NCBI GenBank assembly: GCA_049599735.1
Contig: JBMYOX010000058.1
Location: forward strand, 1 to 22,938
DNA from: Pontibacterium sp049599735
GTDB lineage: Bacteria > Pseudomonadota > Gammaproteobacteria > Pseudomonadales > Balneatricaceae
Reading direction: 5' to 3'
Length of the DNA: 22,938 nt
Shown here piece after piece: positions 7,738 through 16,022 of this stretch. The position numbers were made by a program, and so were the translations under genes. The notes below the pieces were generated by a model. It was not told the DNA's origin. It saw only the letters and a program-made list of their open reading frames with translations, and made no database searches. Position 1 is the stretch's first letter. Each line of letters starts with the position of its first letter.

Positions 7738-9819
7738 CTACGCCACATCAGCAGGTGACATCGGGTGCTTCGTTTTAAGCTGGGCTTCAAATGCATTCAA
7801 TGTCAAAGGTTTGCTGAAAAAGTAACCCTGAAATAAGTCACAACCATTGTTATAAAGGAAGTTACGCTCCTCTTCGGTTTCAACACCCTCTGCGATGACT
7901 TCCAGCCCCAGGTGTTTTGTCATGGCAATAATAGTAATTACAATCGCGGCATCGTTCGGGTCGGTGGTAATATCCCGCACAAAAGACTGGTCTATTTTTA
8001 ATTTTGACAGCGGCAGTGTTTTTAAATACTGCAAGGATGAATAGCCCGTACCAAAATCATCAACCGCAAACTGAATACCATAACGTTTCAGTTTCACCAT
8101 CACCCTGACCACTTCATCGATATTACGTAGTAACACACCTTCCGTAATTTCCAGCTCAAGCCAGGAGGGATCAATACCACTGCTGTTGATAATGGCAAGT
8201 GTACTGGCCACAAAATCAGCATGTAAAAATTCATTCGGGCTGACGTTTACCGCAAGCTGTAATTTAATGCCTTGTGCCTGCCATACCGCGAGCTGTTTAC
8301 AGGCTTCACTCAATACCCATTTACCTAATGGGTGAATCAAACCTGTAGTTTCAGCAACCGGCACGAAGGTTGCCGGGCTGATATTGCCTTTTTGCGGATG
8401 ATGCCAGCGCAATAATACTTCTGCTCCCTGTATCCCCCCTGCATGATCCACCTGTGGCTGAAAATAAATCTCCAACTGCTCCAGGTCGGTTTCCAGTGCA
8501 AAGCGTAAATCTTCCTCTATTTGCAGGCGCTGAACAGCCAGTAACTGCATATCATCGGCAAAAAACTGCACCAGATTGCGTCCGTCATCTTTGGCCTGAT
8601 ACATTGCCAGATCAGCCTGTTTGATAATATCGCTGGTATTGCAGTTATCAGAATTAAAGAGCGTGATGCCAATACTGGGCGAAGTATGCAAGGTTCGCCC
8701 GTCAATCTCATAGGGCTGAGAAATACTGCTGCGAATAGACTCTGCTACTAAAAGTGCATTGTTCGCCGCCACTGCCACCGTTTGATCGAGTTCCGGTAAA
8801 ATAATAACGAATTCATCCCCTCCCACCCGGGCAGGCATATCAACCGAGCGTAATAACTTTTTAAGGCGCTGAGATACATTGACCAGCAGATCATCTCCCG
8901 TGCTGTGACCAAGGGAGTCGTTAATGATCTTAAAATGATCCAGGTCCAGATACATCAAAGCACCGGTGGATTCATTCCGTTTGCTGCGCTCGACTTCCTT
9001 TTCCAGCTGTAGCATTAACAACCGGCGATTAGGCAGCTCTGTCAGCGCATCAAAAAAAGCATGCTGCTCTACTTCCTGGTTTTTTTGCTTGATCTCTTTG
9101 TTGCGCTTTTCTATATGGCCGATCATGCCGTTAAAACCCTGGATAATAGCGCCTATTTCATCGTTGTCACCGCCTTTGATGCGTAATGAGTAATCCTGTT
9201 CTTCTGCGACCACTTTCATACCCTCAAGCAACTGCTCAATAGGACCGGAGATACGGCGATGCAGATAAAATGTCAGAAGATAAACCAGCAACAGCACACC
9301 AACCAGAATAGCCAGCACGCCCAGGATATAAACTCCGATCTGCTTAAGTAAGGTATTCAGGCTTACCTGGATATGAAGCTGTCCTATAATTTCATTGCCT
9401 AGCTTAATGGGTGAGGCCAGATACAGTTTATGGCGTGTAAAGTAATGCTGTGCCTGCCCTTTAAGAAACTGTTCGTGTATTTCATGCCCCTTATACGACT
9501 CCGACAGATTAGCCGCCCTGTAGCTGGCAAAATGATGACCATCCCTGTCATAGATATGCGCCTCTAAAATATCGGGCTCTGAGGTCATTGACTTCAACAG
9601 GCTTTCAGCTGTCTGAACATCGTCAAAACTGAGTGCGGCGGTCACATGTGTACTGACAATCTCAGTCAATACCTGAACACGTTCGACCAAAGCTGAACGG
9701 GAAATCTGAACTTCTACCGAAACAAACACTGCCGAGGCTAACAACAGCGCACCAGCGGTCGTCAGCATAATCATTAAGCGGATTTTTTTGGCGACTGAAA
9801 GGTGACTGTATCTGTGCAT
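7738..9819 (-). CDS. Membrane c-di-GMP enzyme: CHASE8-like sensor, HAMP, GGDEF and EAL domains
   Basis: Probable bifunctional cyclic-di-GMP synthase/phosphodiesterase, 693 residues. Order: transmembrane helix (about 17-37), periplasmic domain (about 41-158) resembling the CHASE8 sensor of YfiN, second helix (162-184), HAMP (185-240), GGDEF (about 255-420) and EAL (about 435-685). The diguanylate cyclase signature GGDEF (333-337) is intact, and RxxD (R324, D327) forms a product-inhibition I-site. The EAL side has QPQVD, EVLLRW in place of EAL, N525, DDFGTGYSS (587-595), K608 and EGVE, so both activities look possible. The ATG at 9819 has a strong Shine-Dalgarno (GGGAGGGAG) and follows the yfiR-like gene by 13 bases. 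The partner protein suggests that a periplasmic YfiR-like repressor controls it. Classical YfiN lacks an EAL domain, so this is a relative and not an orthologue. Confidence 0.9.
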   Translation of the reverse strand: MHRYSHLSVAKKIRLMIMLTTAGALLLASAVFVSVEVQISRSALVERVQVLTEIVSTHVTAALSFDDVQTAESLLKSMTSEPDILEAHIYDRDGHHFASYRAANLSESYKGHEIHEQFLKGQAQHYFTRHKLYLASPIKLGNEIIGQLHIQVSLNTLLKQIGVYILGVLAILVGVLLLVYLLTFYLHRRISGPIEQLLEGMKVVAEEQDYSLRIKGGDNDEIGAIIQGFNGMIGHIEKRNKEIKQKNQEVEQHAFFDALTELPNRRLLMLQLEKEVERSKRNESTGALMYLDLDHFKIINDSLGHSTGDDLLVNVSQRLKKLLRSVDMPARVGGDEFVIILPELDQTVAVAANNALLVAESIRSSISQPYEIDGRTLHTSPSIGITLFNSDNCNTSDIIKQADLAMYQAKDDGRNLVQFFADDMQLLAVQRLQIEEDLRFALETDLEQLEIYFQPQVDHAGGIQGAEVLLRWHHPQKGNISPATFVPVAETTGLIHPLGKWVLSEACKQLAVWQAQGIKLQLAVNVSPNEFLHADFVASTLAIINSSGIDPSWLELEITEGVLLRNIDEVVRVMVKLKRYGIQFAVDDFGTGYSSLQYLKTLPLSKLKIDQSFVRDITTDPNDAAIVITIIAMTKHLGLEVIAEGVETEEERNFLYNNGCDLFQGYFFSKPLTLNAFEAQLKTKHPMSPADVA

Positions 9820-9832
9820 CTTTACTCCCTCC

Positions 9833-10360
9833 CTAGTCCTCAGAAACAATAGTTGCCAGCTCCAGAAGGGGAGAGGCAATCTGTATCTGCGCCCGTTTTG
9901 TCGCGCTTAAGTTAATGCGAAATCGGACATGCGACCCTTGGTTAGTCAACTCAATCATGCCCCCTACATTGGCAAAACTTTTTATATCACTAATCGTCAA
10001 TACCGGACTATAAGAGACCGCCAACAATATACTGCGCAGATGACTGGACGCAGCACCCGATATAAATAAAATATTACAGCTGTTAAGGTCAGCATTGACT
10101 TTTAGCGGGTAACGCACCTTCACACTACCGTCACCTGAGCGCTGCTCCAAACGATCCAGCATAGCGCCAAAGGGGCTTTTTCCGTACACACAAATTTCAT
10201 AAGGCCGGTTTTCCGTCTGAGGCCAGGCGGTAAATTTTGTTAGTTTAAAGAGTAGAACGGCTTTAAGTTGATACTCAGGAGTGACTGTTTCAGCCACGAC
10301 AAAAGAGCTGATTGCAAGCAACCAAACAATTAAAATTCCTCTCCACCCTACCCTAAGCAT
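9833..10360 (-). CDS. YfiR-family periplasmic protein (DUF4154)
   Basis: Probable periplasmic regulator of the adjacent GGDEF/EAL membrane protein. In Pseudomonas aeruginosa YfiR binds the periplasmic domain of YfiN and represses cyclase activity; that role is transferred here by homology. Visible features: N-terminal signal peptide (ILIVWLLAISSFVVA, cleavage near ETVTPEY), then the family pattern EYQLKAVLLFKLTKFTAWP, ICVYGKSPFGAMLD, CNILFISGAA, PVLTISDIKSFANVGGMIEL, VRFRINLSATKRA and a C-terminal LLELATIV. Two cysteines remain after processing, about 38 residues apart (C59 and C97 counted from the GTG at 10366). The second pair reported in P. aeruginosa YfiR has no counterpart. A purine-rich AAGGAAGGG precedes both the ATG at 10360 and that GTG; either could start. 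It lies 13 bases before the GGDEF/EAL gene and about 44 bases after the TBDR gene. Confidence 0.88.
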   Translation of the reverse strand: MLRVGWRGILIVWLLAISSFVVAETVTPEYQLKAVLLFKLTKFTAWPQTENRPYEICVYGKSPFGAMLDRLEQRSGDGSVKVRYPLKVNADLNSCNILFISGAASSHLRSILLAVSYSPVLTISDIKSFANVGGMIELTNQGSHVRFRINLSATKRAQIQIASPLLELATIVSED

Positions 10361-10404
10361 GATCACAATTCCCTTCCTTCCACTGCTGATACACCGCGCT
10401 TACT

Positions 10405-12426
10405 TTAAAAATTCCAGCGGATCTGTGCGAATATCGAGCGCCTGATTTCTGTTGGGGTAGAGAAATACTCTCCAATATATTCAAGGTGTTGATCATCAAA
10501 CAGATTGTTAGCGGTAATGGAAAGTTCTAAATCAGGACGTACCTGCCAGGCAACCCGGGCGTTAGCACTGATATAACTGTCTACATCCAGACCATCAATC
10601 ACCGGTACAAGACTGGGTTCAGGTACCTCATCCACATAAGACAGCCAGGCATCCAGTTCCCAGTTGCCCCCTAATTCCATAGCCGAGTGCAGTGTTAAAG
10701 TATTCTCAGGAGAAGATGCTTCAGTTACATTTGCGCTTTTTACATCACGGCTGTCATTGCGGTTTTCCATACGAATATTCACGTAGCTATAACCCGCTTT
10801 TAACTGCCACCAGGCAGCTGCCTGCCAGACAGCAGAGAGTTCCAGGCCGTAGGAACGCCCATAGATTTGGTTGCGCCCGATAATGTCGGTCATAGAGACC
10901 GGTTCAAACGATAAATACTGGTCATAATCGTTATAAAACAAGGCAGCGTCCAGGCTATATTGCCGATTGCCGTTATACCGATAGCCCACTTCATAAGCGG
11001 TCATTTTTTCAGCCTTCAAACCACCATCAGCATTCCAAAAGACGGTCGAAGGCAGTGTGGTGATAGCCACCCGCCCAGAATATTCCACAATTGAGGGCGT
11101 ACGCACCGCTTTGGAAACACTGCTCCACAGGCTATGCCCTGTACCCGGCATCCACATCAGACGTACTGAGGGCTGCACCTCCCAGCCCGTAAAATCATTA
11201 TGCTCAAACTTAGAGCCCAGGGTTAGGGTCAGTTCATCGGGCGATAAAGCGATTTGATCCTGAATAAAAGCACTGTATAGATTCAGATGCTGTGAATCCG
11301 GCAAAATACTGACCGCAAAACTATTGCGATAGCTGGCATCAATTCGCCTGTAACCTAAACCCCAGATAAAGGATTGACGGCCAACGGGTGCAAGTTGGTG
11401 CTGAAGGTCCAGATCCAGAGTATCCAGATTCTGACCCAGATAACGCTCATCCCGCTCGGCGTGATCCCAGTACAATTGCAGCTGACTGCTGGATTGATCC
11501 TGATAACTATGTGTCCAGCGTCCGAGCAAATTCCACCCCTGGCTTTCATAGTCATCTTTTACTGCCTGCTCAACAAAAACTGGGGCAGGCTGAAGCAGTA
11601 CAGACAGAGTCTGGTTTTCATTGTTATCAAAAACGTCACCCTGAAGTGTCCAGCTATCCGTGTCATCAACCTCCGCATCCAGACGAAAACCGACACTGGA
11701 TGCATCCCAGCTGTCATAAGCATCCCCGCCACCGAACAGAAGATCATTAGAGTTGTACTTTCTCTGTTTGCCGTAGAAACGCCCATAAAGGTTTTCACTA
11801 AGCTGAGCGCCATAACGGAAGCTGGCCATGCGCTGAAGTTGATTGCCCGCTCCGGCTTCAACCTGGACTCCGACCGTATCAACGGCTGATTTGGTAATAA
11901 TATTAATAACACCATTAACCGCATTGGCACCCCATAGGGTTGCACCCGGCCCCCGGATAACCTCAATACGGTCAATATCCGAAATCAGCACATCCTGCAT
12001 ATCCCAATACACCCCCGAATAGGTTGGGGTGTATACACTGCGCCCGTCAATTTGTACCAGCAGCTTATTAGCGTAGCGCATAGAAAAACCACGACTACTA
12101 ACCGTCCACTTATTACCATCAATCGAAGCCACATGAAGGCCGGGAACCATACGCAGTGCATCCGGGATCGAAGTCACGCCTCGACGCCTCAGATCTTCAC
12201 TGGTCACAACATGAATAGCGGCAGGGGCTGTTAATAAATTCTGTTCACGCCGGGATACAGAGGTCACTTCCATATCCAGTAACGCCTGCAGAGGAAGGTC
12301 AATTAATTGGTCAACGTCGCTTGCTACCGCGCCTGGACTGCTTAAGCCCAGCACGATAAACGATAAAACTAAATAATGGCGTTGCCGTGAAACCGGCAGA
12401 CCTGGGAACCTGATTGCATCCAGCAT
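10405..12426 (-). CDS. TonB-dependent outer-membrane receptor (locus A)
   Basis: A 673-residue TonB-dependent receptor. After a signal peptide (cleavage near GAVA/SDVDQL) come a short segment LPLQALLDMEVTSVSRREQ and a plug domain with APAAIHVVTSEDLRRRGVTSIPDALRMVPG, SRGFSMRYANKLLVQIDGRSVYTP, DIDRIEVIRGPGATLWGANAVNGVINIITK. A long beta barrel follows, with NLFDDQHLEY and a C-terminal phenylalanine (IRWNF) for outer-membrane insertion. A canonical TonB box is not obvious. The start at 12426 has AGGGG seven bases upstream; a TTG at 12450 would extend it. This receptor type is familiar beside YfiR and GGDEF genes. The ligand cannot be deduced, and no siderophore, vitamin or ABC transport genes are nearby. 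First gene of a three-gene operon. Confidence 0.93.
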   Translation of the reverse strand: MLDAIRFPGLPVSRQRHYLVLSFIVLGLSSPGAVASDVDQLIDLPLQALLDMEVTSVSRREQNLLTAPAAIHVVTSEDLRRRGVTSIPDALRMVPGLHVASIDGNKWTVSSRGFSMRYANKLLVQIDGRSVYTPTYSGVYWDMQDVLISDIDRIEVIRGPGATLWGANAVNGVINIITKSAVDTVGVQVEAGAGNQLQRMASFRYGAQLSENLYGRFYGKQRKYNSNDLLFGGGDAYDSWDASSVGFRLDAEVDDTDSWTLQGDVFDNNENQTLSVLLQPAPVFVEQAVKDDYESQGWNLLGRWTHSYQDQSSSQLQLYWDHAERDERYLGQNLDTLDLDLQHQLAPVGRQSFIWGLGYRRIDASYRNSFAVSILPDSQHLNLYSAFIQDQIALSPDELTLTLGSKFEHNDFTGWEVQPSVRLMWMPGTGHSLWSSVSKAVRTPSIVEYSGRVAITTLPSTVFWNADGGLKAEKMTAYEVGYRYNGNRQYSLDAALFYNDYDQYLSFEPVSMTDIIGRNQIYGRSYGLELSAVWQAAAWWQLKAGYSYVNIRMENRNDSRDVKSANVTEASSPENTLTLHSAMELGGNWELDAWLSYVDEVPEPSLVPVIDGLDVDSYISANARVAWQVRPDLELSITANNLFDDQHLEYIGEYFSTPTEIRRSIFAQIRWNF

Positions 12427-12491
12427 GATAAAACCCCTGATTTCGAACAACGTTCTGCATAGGCAGAAAAGTAGATAAGGTTCAGTGATTC

Positions 12492-12520
12492 ACTATGGTT
12501 AATGAATAAACAGCTGTCAA
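12492..12520 (-). promoter_or_regulatory. Sigma-70 promoter of the locus A operon
   Basis: Minus-strand TTGACA (12515-12520, perfect -35) is separated by 17 bases from CATAGT (12492-12497). This predicts a start near 12485 and a leader of about 60 bases before the TBDR start. The leader contains a small hairpin TCTGC-ATAG-GCAGA (12454-12467). No Fur-box-like 19-base palindrome was recognised. Confidence 0.65.
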
Positions 12521-12571
12521 AATCTACGGTTTGTTTAATTGATCTCAGTAACAGCAAGCCTGATTTTGGCC

Positions 12572-12577
12572 TATACT
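12572..12577 (+). promoter_or_regulatory. Possible -10 element for the Cache/PAS/GGDEF/EAL gene
   Basis: TATACT lies about 150 bases upstream of the gene starting at 12726, on the opposite strand from the locus A promoter. No good -35 is present at 16-18 bases, so an activator or an alternative promoter is possible. It would give a leader of about 140 bases. Confidence 0.35.
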
Positions 12578-12597
12578 CGAAGCCTGATAAAAAAACG

Positions 12598-12717
12598 GGC
12601 GCTCACGGGACGGTAGCCGATGACCTATTACTAAGGATTTTGAACAACGAGAAAGACCTGACTGTGTCTAAGCGGAGCGGGGATTTCCAAAACACTCTGA
12701 GAAGAGTGTCGGTGAGC
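12598..12717 (+). other. Possible structured 5' leader (candidate cis-regulatory RNA)
   Basis: The 299-base gap between the divergent genes holds, on the plus strand, a perfect 7-bp hairpin ACACTCT-GAGA-AGAGTGT (12692-12709) with a GNRA-type loop. GCTCAC at 12601-12606 can also pair with GTGAGC at 12712-12717, enclosing about 115 bases. The second arm overlaps GGTGAG, the only Shine-Dalgarno-like sequence before the ATG at 12726. Formation of this helix could hide the ribosome binding site. I looked for the conserved blocks of c-di-GMP-I and cobalamin riboswitches and did not find them. The structure is hand-drawn and unproven. Confidence 0.3.
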
Positions 12718-12725
12718 AAGAATCG

Positions 12726-15500
12726 ATGGTTGTTTTCAGGTCTCTGAGATTTCGTTTAATAGCACTCCTTATACTCGTCAGCCTGCCTGGTATGGGTATC
12801 ATTTACCATCAGGCAAATAAAGAGCGCGATGCCGCGCTCGAACTTAGCAGGCAAAATGCGATTTCAATTACCCGGCAAATTGCGTTTACCCAAAAAAAAA
12901 TCATTAAGCACACACGTGCTTACCTGCAGCACCTGGCCACAACACCCTTTGCACAGCGACCCGAAGACCCTGCATGCAGTCGGTTTCTGGGCCGCATTCT
13001 GCCGATGAACAGCACACTGGTGAATATCGGCATTCCGGAACCCGATGGTGACTTAAACTGTAACGCCTTACCCCTGACTAAAAAGATAAACGTTTCCGAT
13101 CGGGGGTATTTTCAGCGCAGTTTAAGCACACGTGACTTTGCCATCGGTGAATTTCAGCACGACCGGGCCGCTCAGAAAGTCAGTGTCAATTTTTCCTATC
13201 CGGTTATTGCGCCCGTATCGGATCAGATTATCGGGGTCGCCGTAGCCGTTGTCTCCCTTGACTGGTGGAGCGATCAGTTGAGTGAGTTTGCGCTTCTGCC
13301 AGGCTCTGTAGCCCTGATTGCTGACGCCGGGGGCTCAGTGATTGCCAGCTTTCCAAATACAAGTACAGCCTTAGGCACAACACTCAGTCAATATGGTTTA
13401 GCAACAACTAAAGCACAGCAGGAAGACTTCAGTACGGAGTTAATCACAGGCTCGGATGGCACAACCCGTATTTTCACTCATGCAATACTTTACAGGACAG
13501 CGAATAACCATGCTGTAACAGTTAACGTTGGTATCCCTTTTGATGCGGCTATATCCCGTGCCAATCAGCAGTTTATTCAGTCGCTGGCGACTCTCCTGAT
13601 TGCCATGTTACTGGTGGGCCTTTTTGCGATCAGAGAACTGCGGCGCAGTATTCTTTCTCCCCTGGCCACACTGACCCGGGCCACCGAATCTCTTGAAACC
13701 GGGCAACTCACGGAGATACTGCCAAACAGAGAAACACCTGAATTAGCCTTGCTGCAAACACGATTTCGAAAGATGGCCGAAACCCGCCTTGAAGCTGAAC
13801 GGGCTGCCATTAACCGCAATAATGAATTAAGTGCGGTTTTCAAAGCACTGCCTGATTCCTATTTTCGCCTTAACCGACAAGGCATCATTCTGGATTATAA
13901 AAGCCAACTGGAATCCGAACGTTTTTTGTCTCCGGAACAATTTGTGGGCAGCTCAATTGCCGAGATTATGCCCCTCAGAATCGCTGAGCAGTTTATGGAA
14001 AAGCTGGCCCAAAACCCGGTACCCGGCACACTCACCACCTGGAATTATCCACTCAGGGTTCAGGATAAAGAGTTAATCTTTGAAGCCCGCATGAGTCCTA
14101 TGGTTCAGACCGATGAATGGATTGTCGTAACACGCGACATTACAGAACGCACCCAGGCTGATGAAATGATTTGGCGACAAGCGCATTTTGACATCCTGAC
14201 CGGGTTACCCAACCGCAATATGCTGCATGACCGCCTTGAACAGGAAATCAGAAAGTCAGACCGATGTCAGTTACCCATAGCCGTTCTTGTGCTGGATCTG
14301 GATCGGTTTAAGGAAGTCAACGACACACTCGGCCATGATATGGGTGATAAACTTCTCAAAGAAACATCCAGCCGTTTAACGCAGTGTGTACGGGCTGTCG
14401 ATACTATCGCCCGCCAGGGTGGTGATGAATTTGCGATCATCCTCAGTGAATTACATAACCTGAGTGCGATCGAATCAATTTCTGAAAAAATCCTGGCTGC
14501 CCTTGCTAAGCCTTTCCGGCTAGGCTTGGAAACGGCCCACATAACCGGCAGCATTGGCATCACTCTCTACCCCGACGATGCAACGGACGTTGACGGCCTG
14601 CTGAAAACAGCCGACCAGGCTATGTATGCAGCAAAAGCCCAGGGACGAAACCGTTTTCACTACTTCACTGAGTCCATGCAGGAAGCCGCGCACGCAAGAA
14701 TGTGTCTGATTAATGACCTGCACCTGGCATTAGCAAGGAATCAGTTCCAGCTACATTACCAACCGATTGTCTGCCTGGAGACGGGGCAGTTTCTCAAAGC
14801 TGAGGCCCTGATTCGCTGGCAACACCCAACCCGGGGATTGATCAGCCCGGCTGAGTTTATTCCTATTGCCGAAGAAACCCATATGATTATTGATATCGGC
14901 AACTGGGTTTTCCAAGAAGCAACCCGGTCTGTACATTACCTGCGAAAAAACGTTGCACCGGACTTTCAACTCAGCGTTAATATTTCACCGATACAATTTG
15001 CCACCTTTGGCAGCGGGTTAGAAGGCTGGCTCGACCATTTACAAAACCTGAGCCTCTCCGGCGAAGCCATTGTTGCTGAAATAACAGAAGGCCTGATGAT
15101 GGACGCCAGCCAAGAAACTAAACAAAAGCTGCGTGCCTTCGGAGAAGCTGGCATTCAGGTCGCCCTTGATGACTTCGGAACCGGTTACTCCTCCCTGTCC
15201 TACATCAGAGAATATGATATCGACTACCTGAAAATTGATCGTGCCTTTATCCGTAATATCCAGTCGGACCCTGATGCTTATATACTCTGCGAAGCCATTA
15301 TTCTGATGGCACGTAAGCTGGGCATAAAAGTGATCGCCGAAGGTGTAGAAACACAGGAACAGTATGAGTTACTGCGAGTCGCAGGCTGCCATTACGCTCA
15401 GGGTTATCTTTTTTCACGCCCGGTTGATAGGGCTCAACTTGAAAGCCTGATCAAAAAATGGCACAGATCCACCCCAGCCTTGCTGCTTTCCACCTCCTGA
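12726..15500 (+). CDS. Membrane c-di-GMP enzyme: Cache-like sensor, HAMP, PAS, GGDEF and EAL domains
   Basis: A 924-residue probable diguanylate cyclase/phosphodiesterase. Order: transmembrane helix (about 9-27), large periplasmic domain (28-283) with the Cache-type motif DRGYFQRSLSTRDFAIGEF (125-143), second helix (285-303), HAMP-like segment (304-355), PAS domain (about 365-475), GGDEF (about 485-645) and EAL (about 660-910). GGDEF (565-569) is intact, with an I-site RAVD (556-559). EALIRW (693-698), VNISP, DDFGTGYSS, LKID and EGVE are all present, so both activities are possible. Cache domains usually bind small ligands such as amino or organic acids; the ligand here is unknown. It is transcribed divergently from locus A and not tightly coupled to any gene. 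The Shine-Dalgarno is modest (GGTGAG, ten bases from ATG). Confidence 0.92.
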   Translation: MVVFRSLRFRLIALLILVSLPGMGIIYHQANKERDAALELSRQNAISITRQIAFTQKKIIKHTRAYLQHLATTPFAQRPEDPACSRFLGRILPMNSTLVNIGIPEPDGDLNCNALPLTKKINVSDRGYFQRSLSTRDFAIGEFQHDRAAQKVSVNFSYPVIAPVSDQIIGVAVAVVSLDWWSDQLSEFALLPGSVALIADAGGSVIASFPNTSTALGTTLSQYGLATTKAQQEDFSTELITGSDGTTRIFTHAILYRTANNHAVTVNVGIPFDAAISRANQQFIQSLATLLIAMLLVGLFAIRELRRSILSPLATLTRATESLETGQLTEILPNRETPELALLQTRFRKMAETRLEAERAAINRNNELSAVFKALPDSYFRLNRQGIILDYKSQLESERFLSPEQFVGSSIAEIMPLRIAEQFMEKLAQNPVPGTLTTWNYPLRVQDKELIFEARMSPMVQTDEWIVVTRDITERTQADEMIWRQAHFDILTGLPNRNMLHDRLEQEIRKSDRCQLPIAVLVLDLDRFKEVNDTLGHDMGDKLLKETSSRLTQCVRAVDTIARQGGDEFAIILSELHNLSAIESISEKILAALAKPFRLGLETAHITGSIGITLYPDDATDVDGLLKTADQAMYAAKAQGRNRFHYFTESMQEAAHARMCLINDLHLALARNQFQLHYQPIVCLETGQFLKAEALIRWQHPTRGLISPAEFIPIAEETHMIIDIGNWVFQEATRSVHYLRKNVAPDFQLSVNISPIQFATFGSGLEGWLDHLQNLSLSGEAIVAEITEGLMMDASQETKQKLRAFGEAGIQVALDDFGTGYSSLSYIREYDIDYLKIDRAFIRNIQSDPDAYILCEAIILMARKLGIKVIAEGVETQEQYELLRVAGCHYAQGYLFSRPVDRAQLESLIKKWHRSTPALLLSTS

Positions 15501-15534
15501 AATGTCTAACTTGATTATTTTTTAAACACTTATA

Positions 15535-15563
15535 TTGTACGTTGTACAACACACTCTTATAAT
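15535..15563 (+). promoter_or_regulatory. Strong sigma-70 promoter of the 77-residue orphan gene
   Basis: TTGTAC (15535-15540) and a perfect TATAAT (15558-15563) are 17 bases apart, predicting a start near 15570. The spacer begins with the 10-bp perfect palindrome GTTGTACAAC (15541-15550), and a second inverted repeat begins inside the -10. Confidence 0.75.
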
Positions 15564-15587
15564 ACTTAAGTCTTATAATTTAAGTAT
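15562..15587. promoter_or_regulatory. Inverted repeat over the start site, candidate operator
   Basis: ATACTTAA (15562-15569) and TTAAGTAT (15580-15587) are exact inverted copies around a 10-base spacer. The repeat begins in the -10 box and spans the predicted start site, a typical position for a repressor. The regulator is not known, and no DNA-binding regulator gene is present in the window apart from csrA, which binds RNA. Confidence 0.5.
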
Positions 15588-15600
15588 CGGAATTGACACC

Positions 15601-15834
15601 ATGAACAACAGTATTTTTACCGGTCTGCCTGACGATGACCGACGTATTAATTCAGAATTACAGGCAATGGGCGCTTTTGATAAGCCTTTGCCCGAGAAGC
15701 CATCAACCCTGAAACAGGCATTTAGCTACGCAGGTGAATTAATCACCTGGATGCGCTGGAAAGGTGAAGTGGGTGTTTACGGCTGCCGTGTTGGCGTGAC
15801 TCATGTCCGCCGACAAGAAGTGATGCCTGCATAA
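15601..15834 (+). CDS. Orphan small protein, 77 residues, function unknown
   Basis: I do not recognise this protein. It starts MNNSIFTGLPDDDRR and has an acidic, proline-containing N-terminal half. A C-terminal half follows with FSYAGELITWMRWKGEVGVY and basic residues near the end (HVRRQ). No signal peptide or confident membrane helix is visible, so it is probably a small cytosolic protein; a single Cys lies near residue 62. The ATG at 15601 is chosen because it is the first ATG after a strong promoter, although the Shine-Dalgarno (CGGA) is weak and far. It lies between the GGDEF/EAL gene and locus B, with its own operator-like promoter. It might be a regulator or adaptor, but nothing in the sequence shows that. 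Confidence 0.65.
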   Translation: MNNSIFTGLPDDDRRINSELQAMGAFDKPLPEKPSTLKQAFSYAGELITWMRWKGEVGVYGCRVGVTHVRRQEVMPA

Positions 15835-16022
15835 AAGAAAGTGTCTGAAACCAGGGGCAGCACAATAGGCTGTCCTTCCCTGTTCCATCACCTCCGTTTT
15901 TCCTTCAATTTCAATTTTTGAAACTGCGCCCTAAGCCTTTTTTCTTATACCTACCGCATTTTTCTGGATGCTCAAATTGATACTGAACGCCCGGTCAAAG
16001 TGCGTTAGGATAGCCGGTCAGG
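15835..16022. other. Upstream region of locus B, no clear element
   Basis: The stretch before the micro-ORF and the second TBDR holds an imperfect GC stem near 15852-15883 (CAGGG...CCCTG with a bulge) that lacks a following T-tract. It also has a T-rich segment and a CCGGTCA direct repeat (about 15991-16018). TTGAAA at 15918-15923 and TTGATA near 15977 are present, but neither has a -10 at proper spacing. I could not assign the locus B promoter. Confidence 0.4.

Noticed and set aside
12598..12640. A GGGACGGTAGCC stretch recalling c-di-GMP-I (GEMM) riboswitches
   Set aside because: The conserved GGGCAAACC and GGGACGCAAAGCC blocks and the P1 arrangement are absent, so only an unclassified structured leader is proposed.
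12502..12747. An 81-codon plus-strand ORF in the divergent gap
   Set aside because: It has no Shine-Dalgarno, overlaps the -35 box of the locus A promoter, and its sequence has no recognisable features; the region is better explained as promoter and leader.
15852..15883. Imperfect GC hairpin after the 77-residue gene as a terminator
   Set aside because: The stem is bulged and no T-tract follows it directly on the plus strand.
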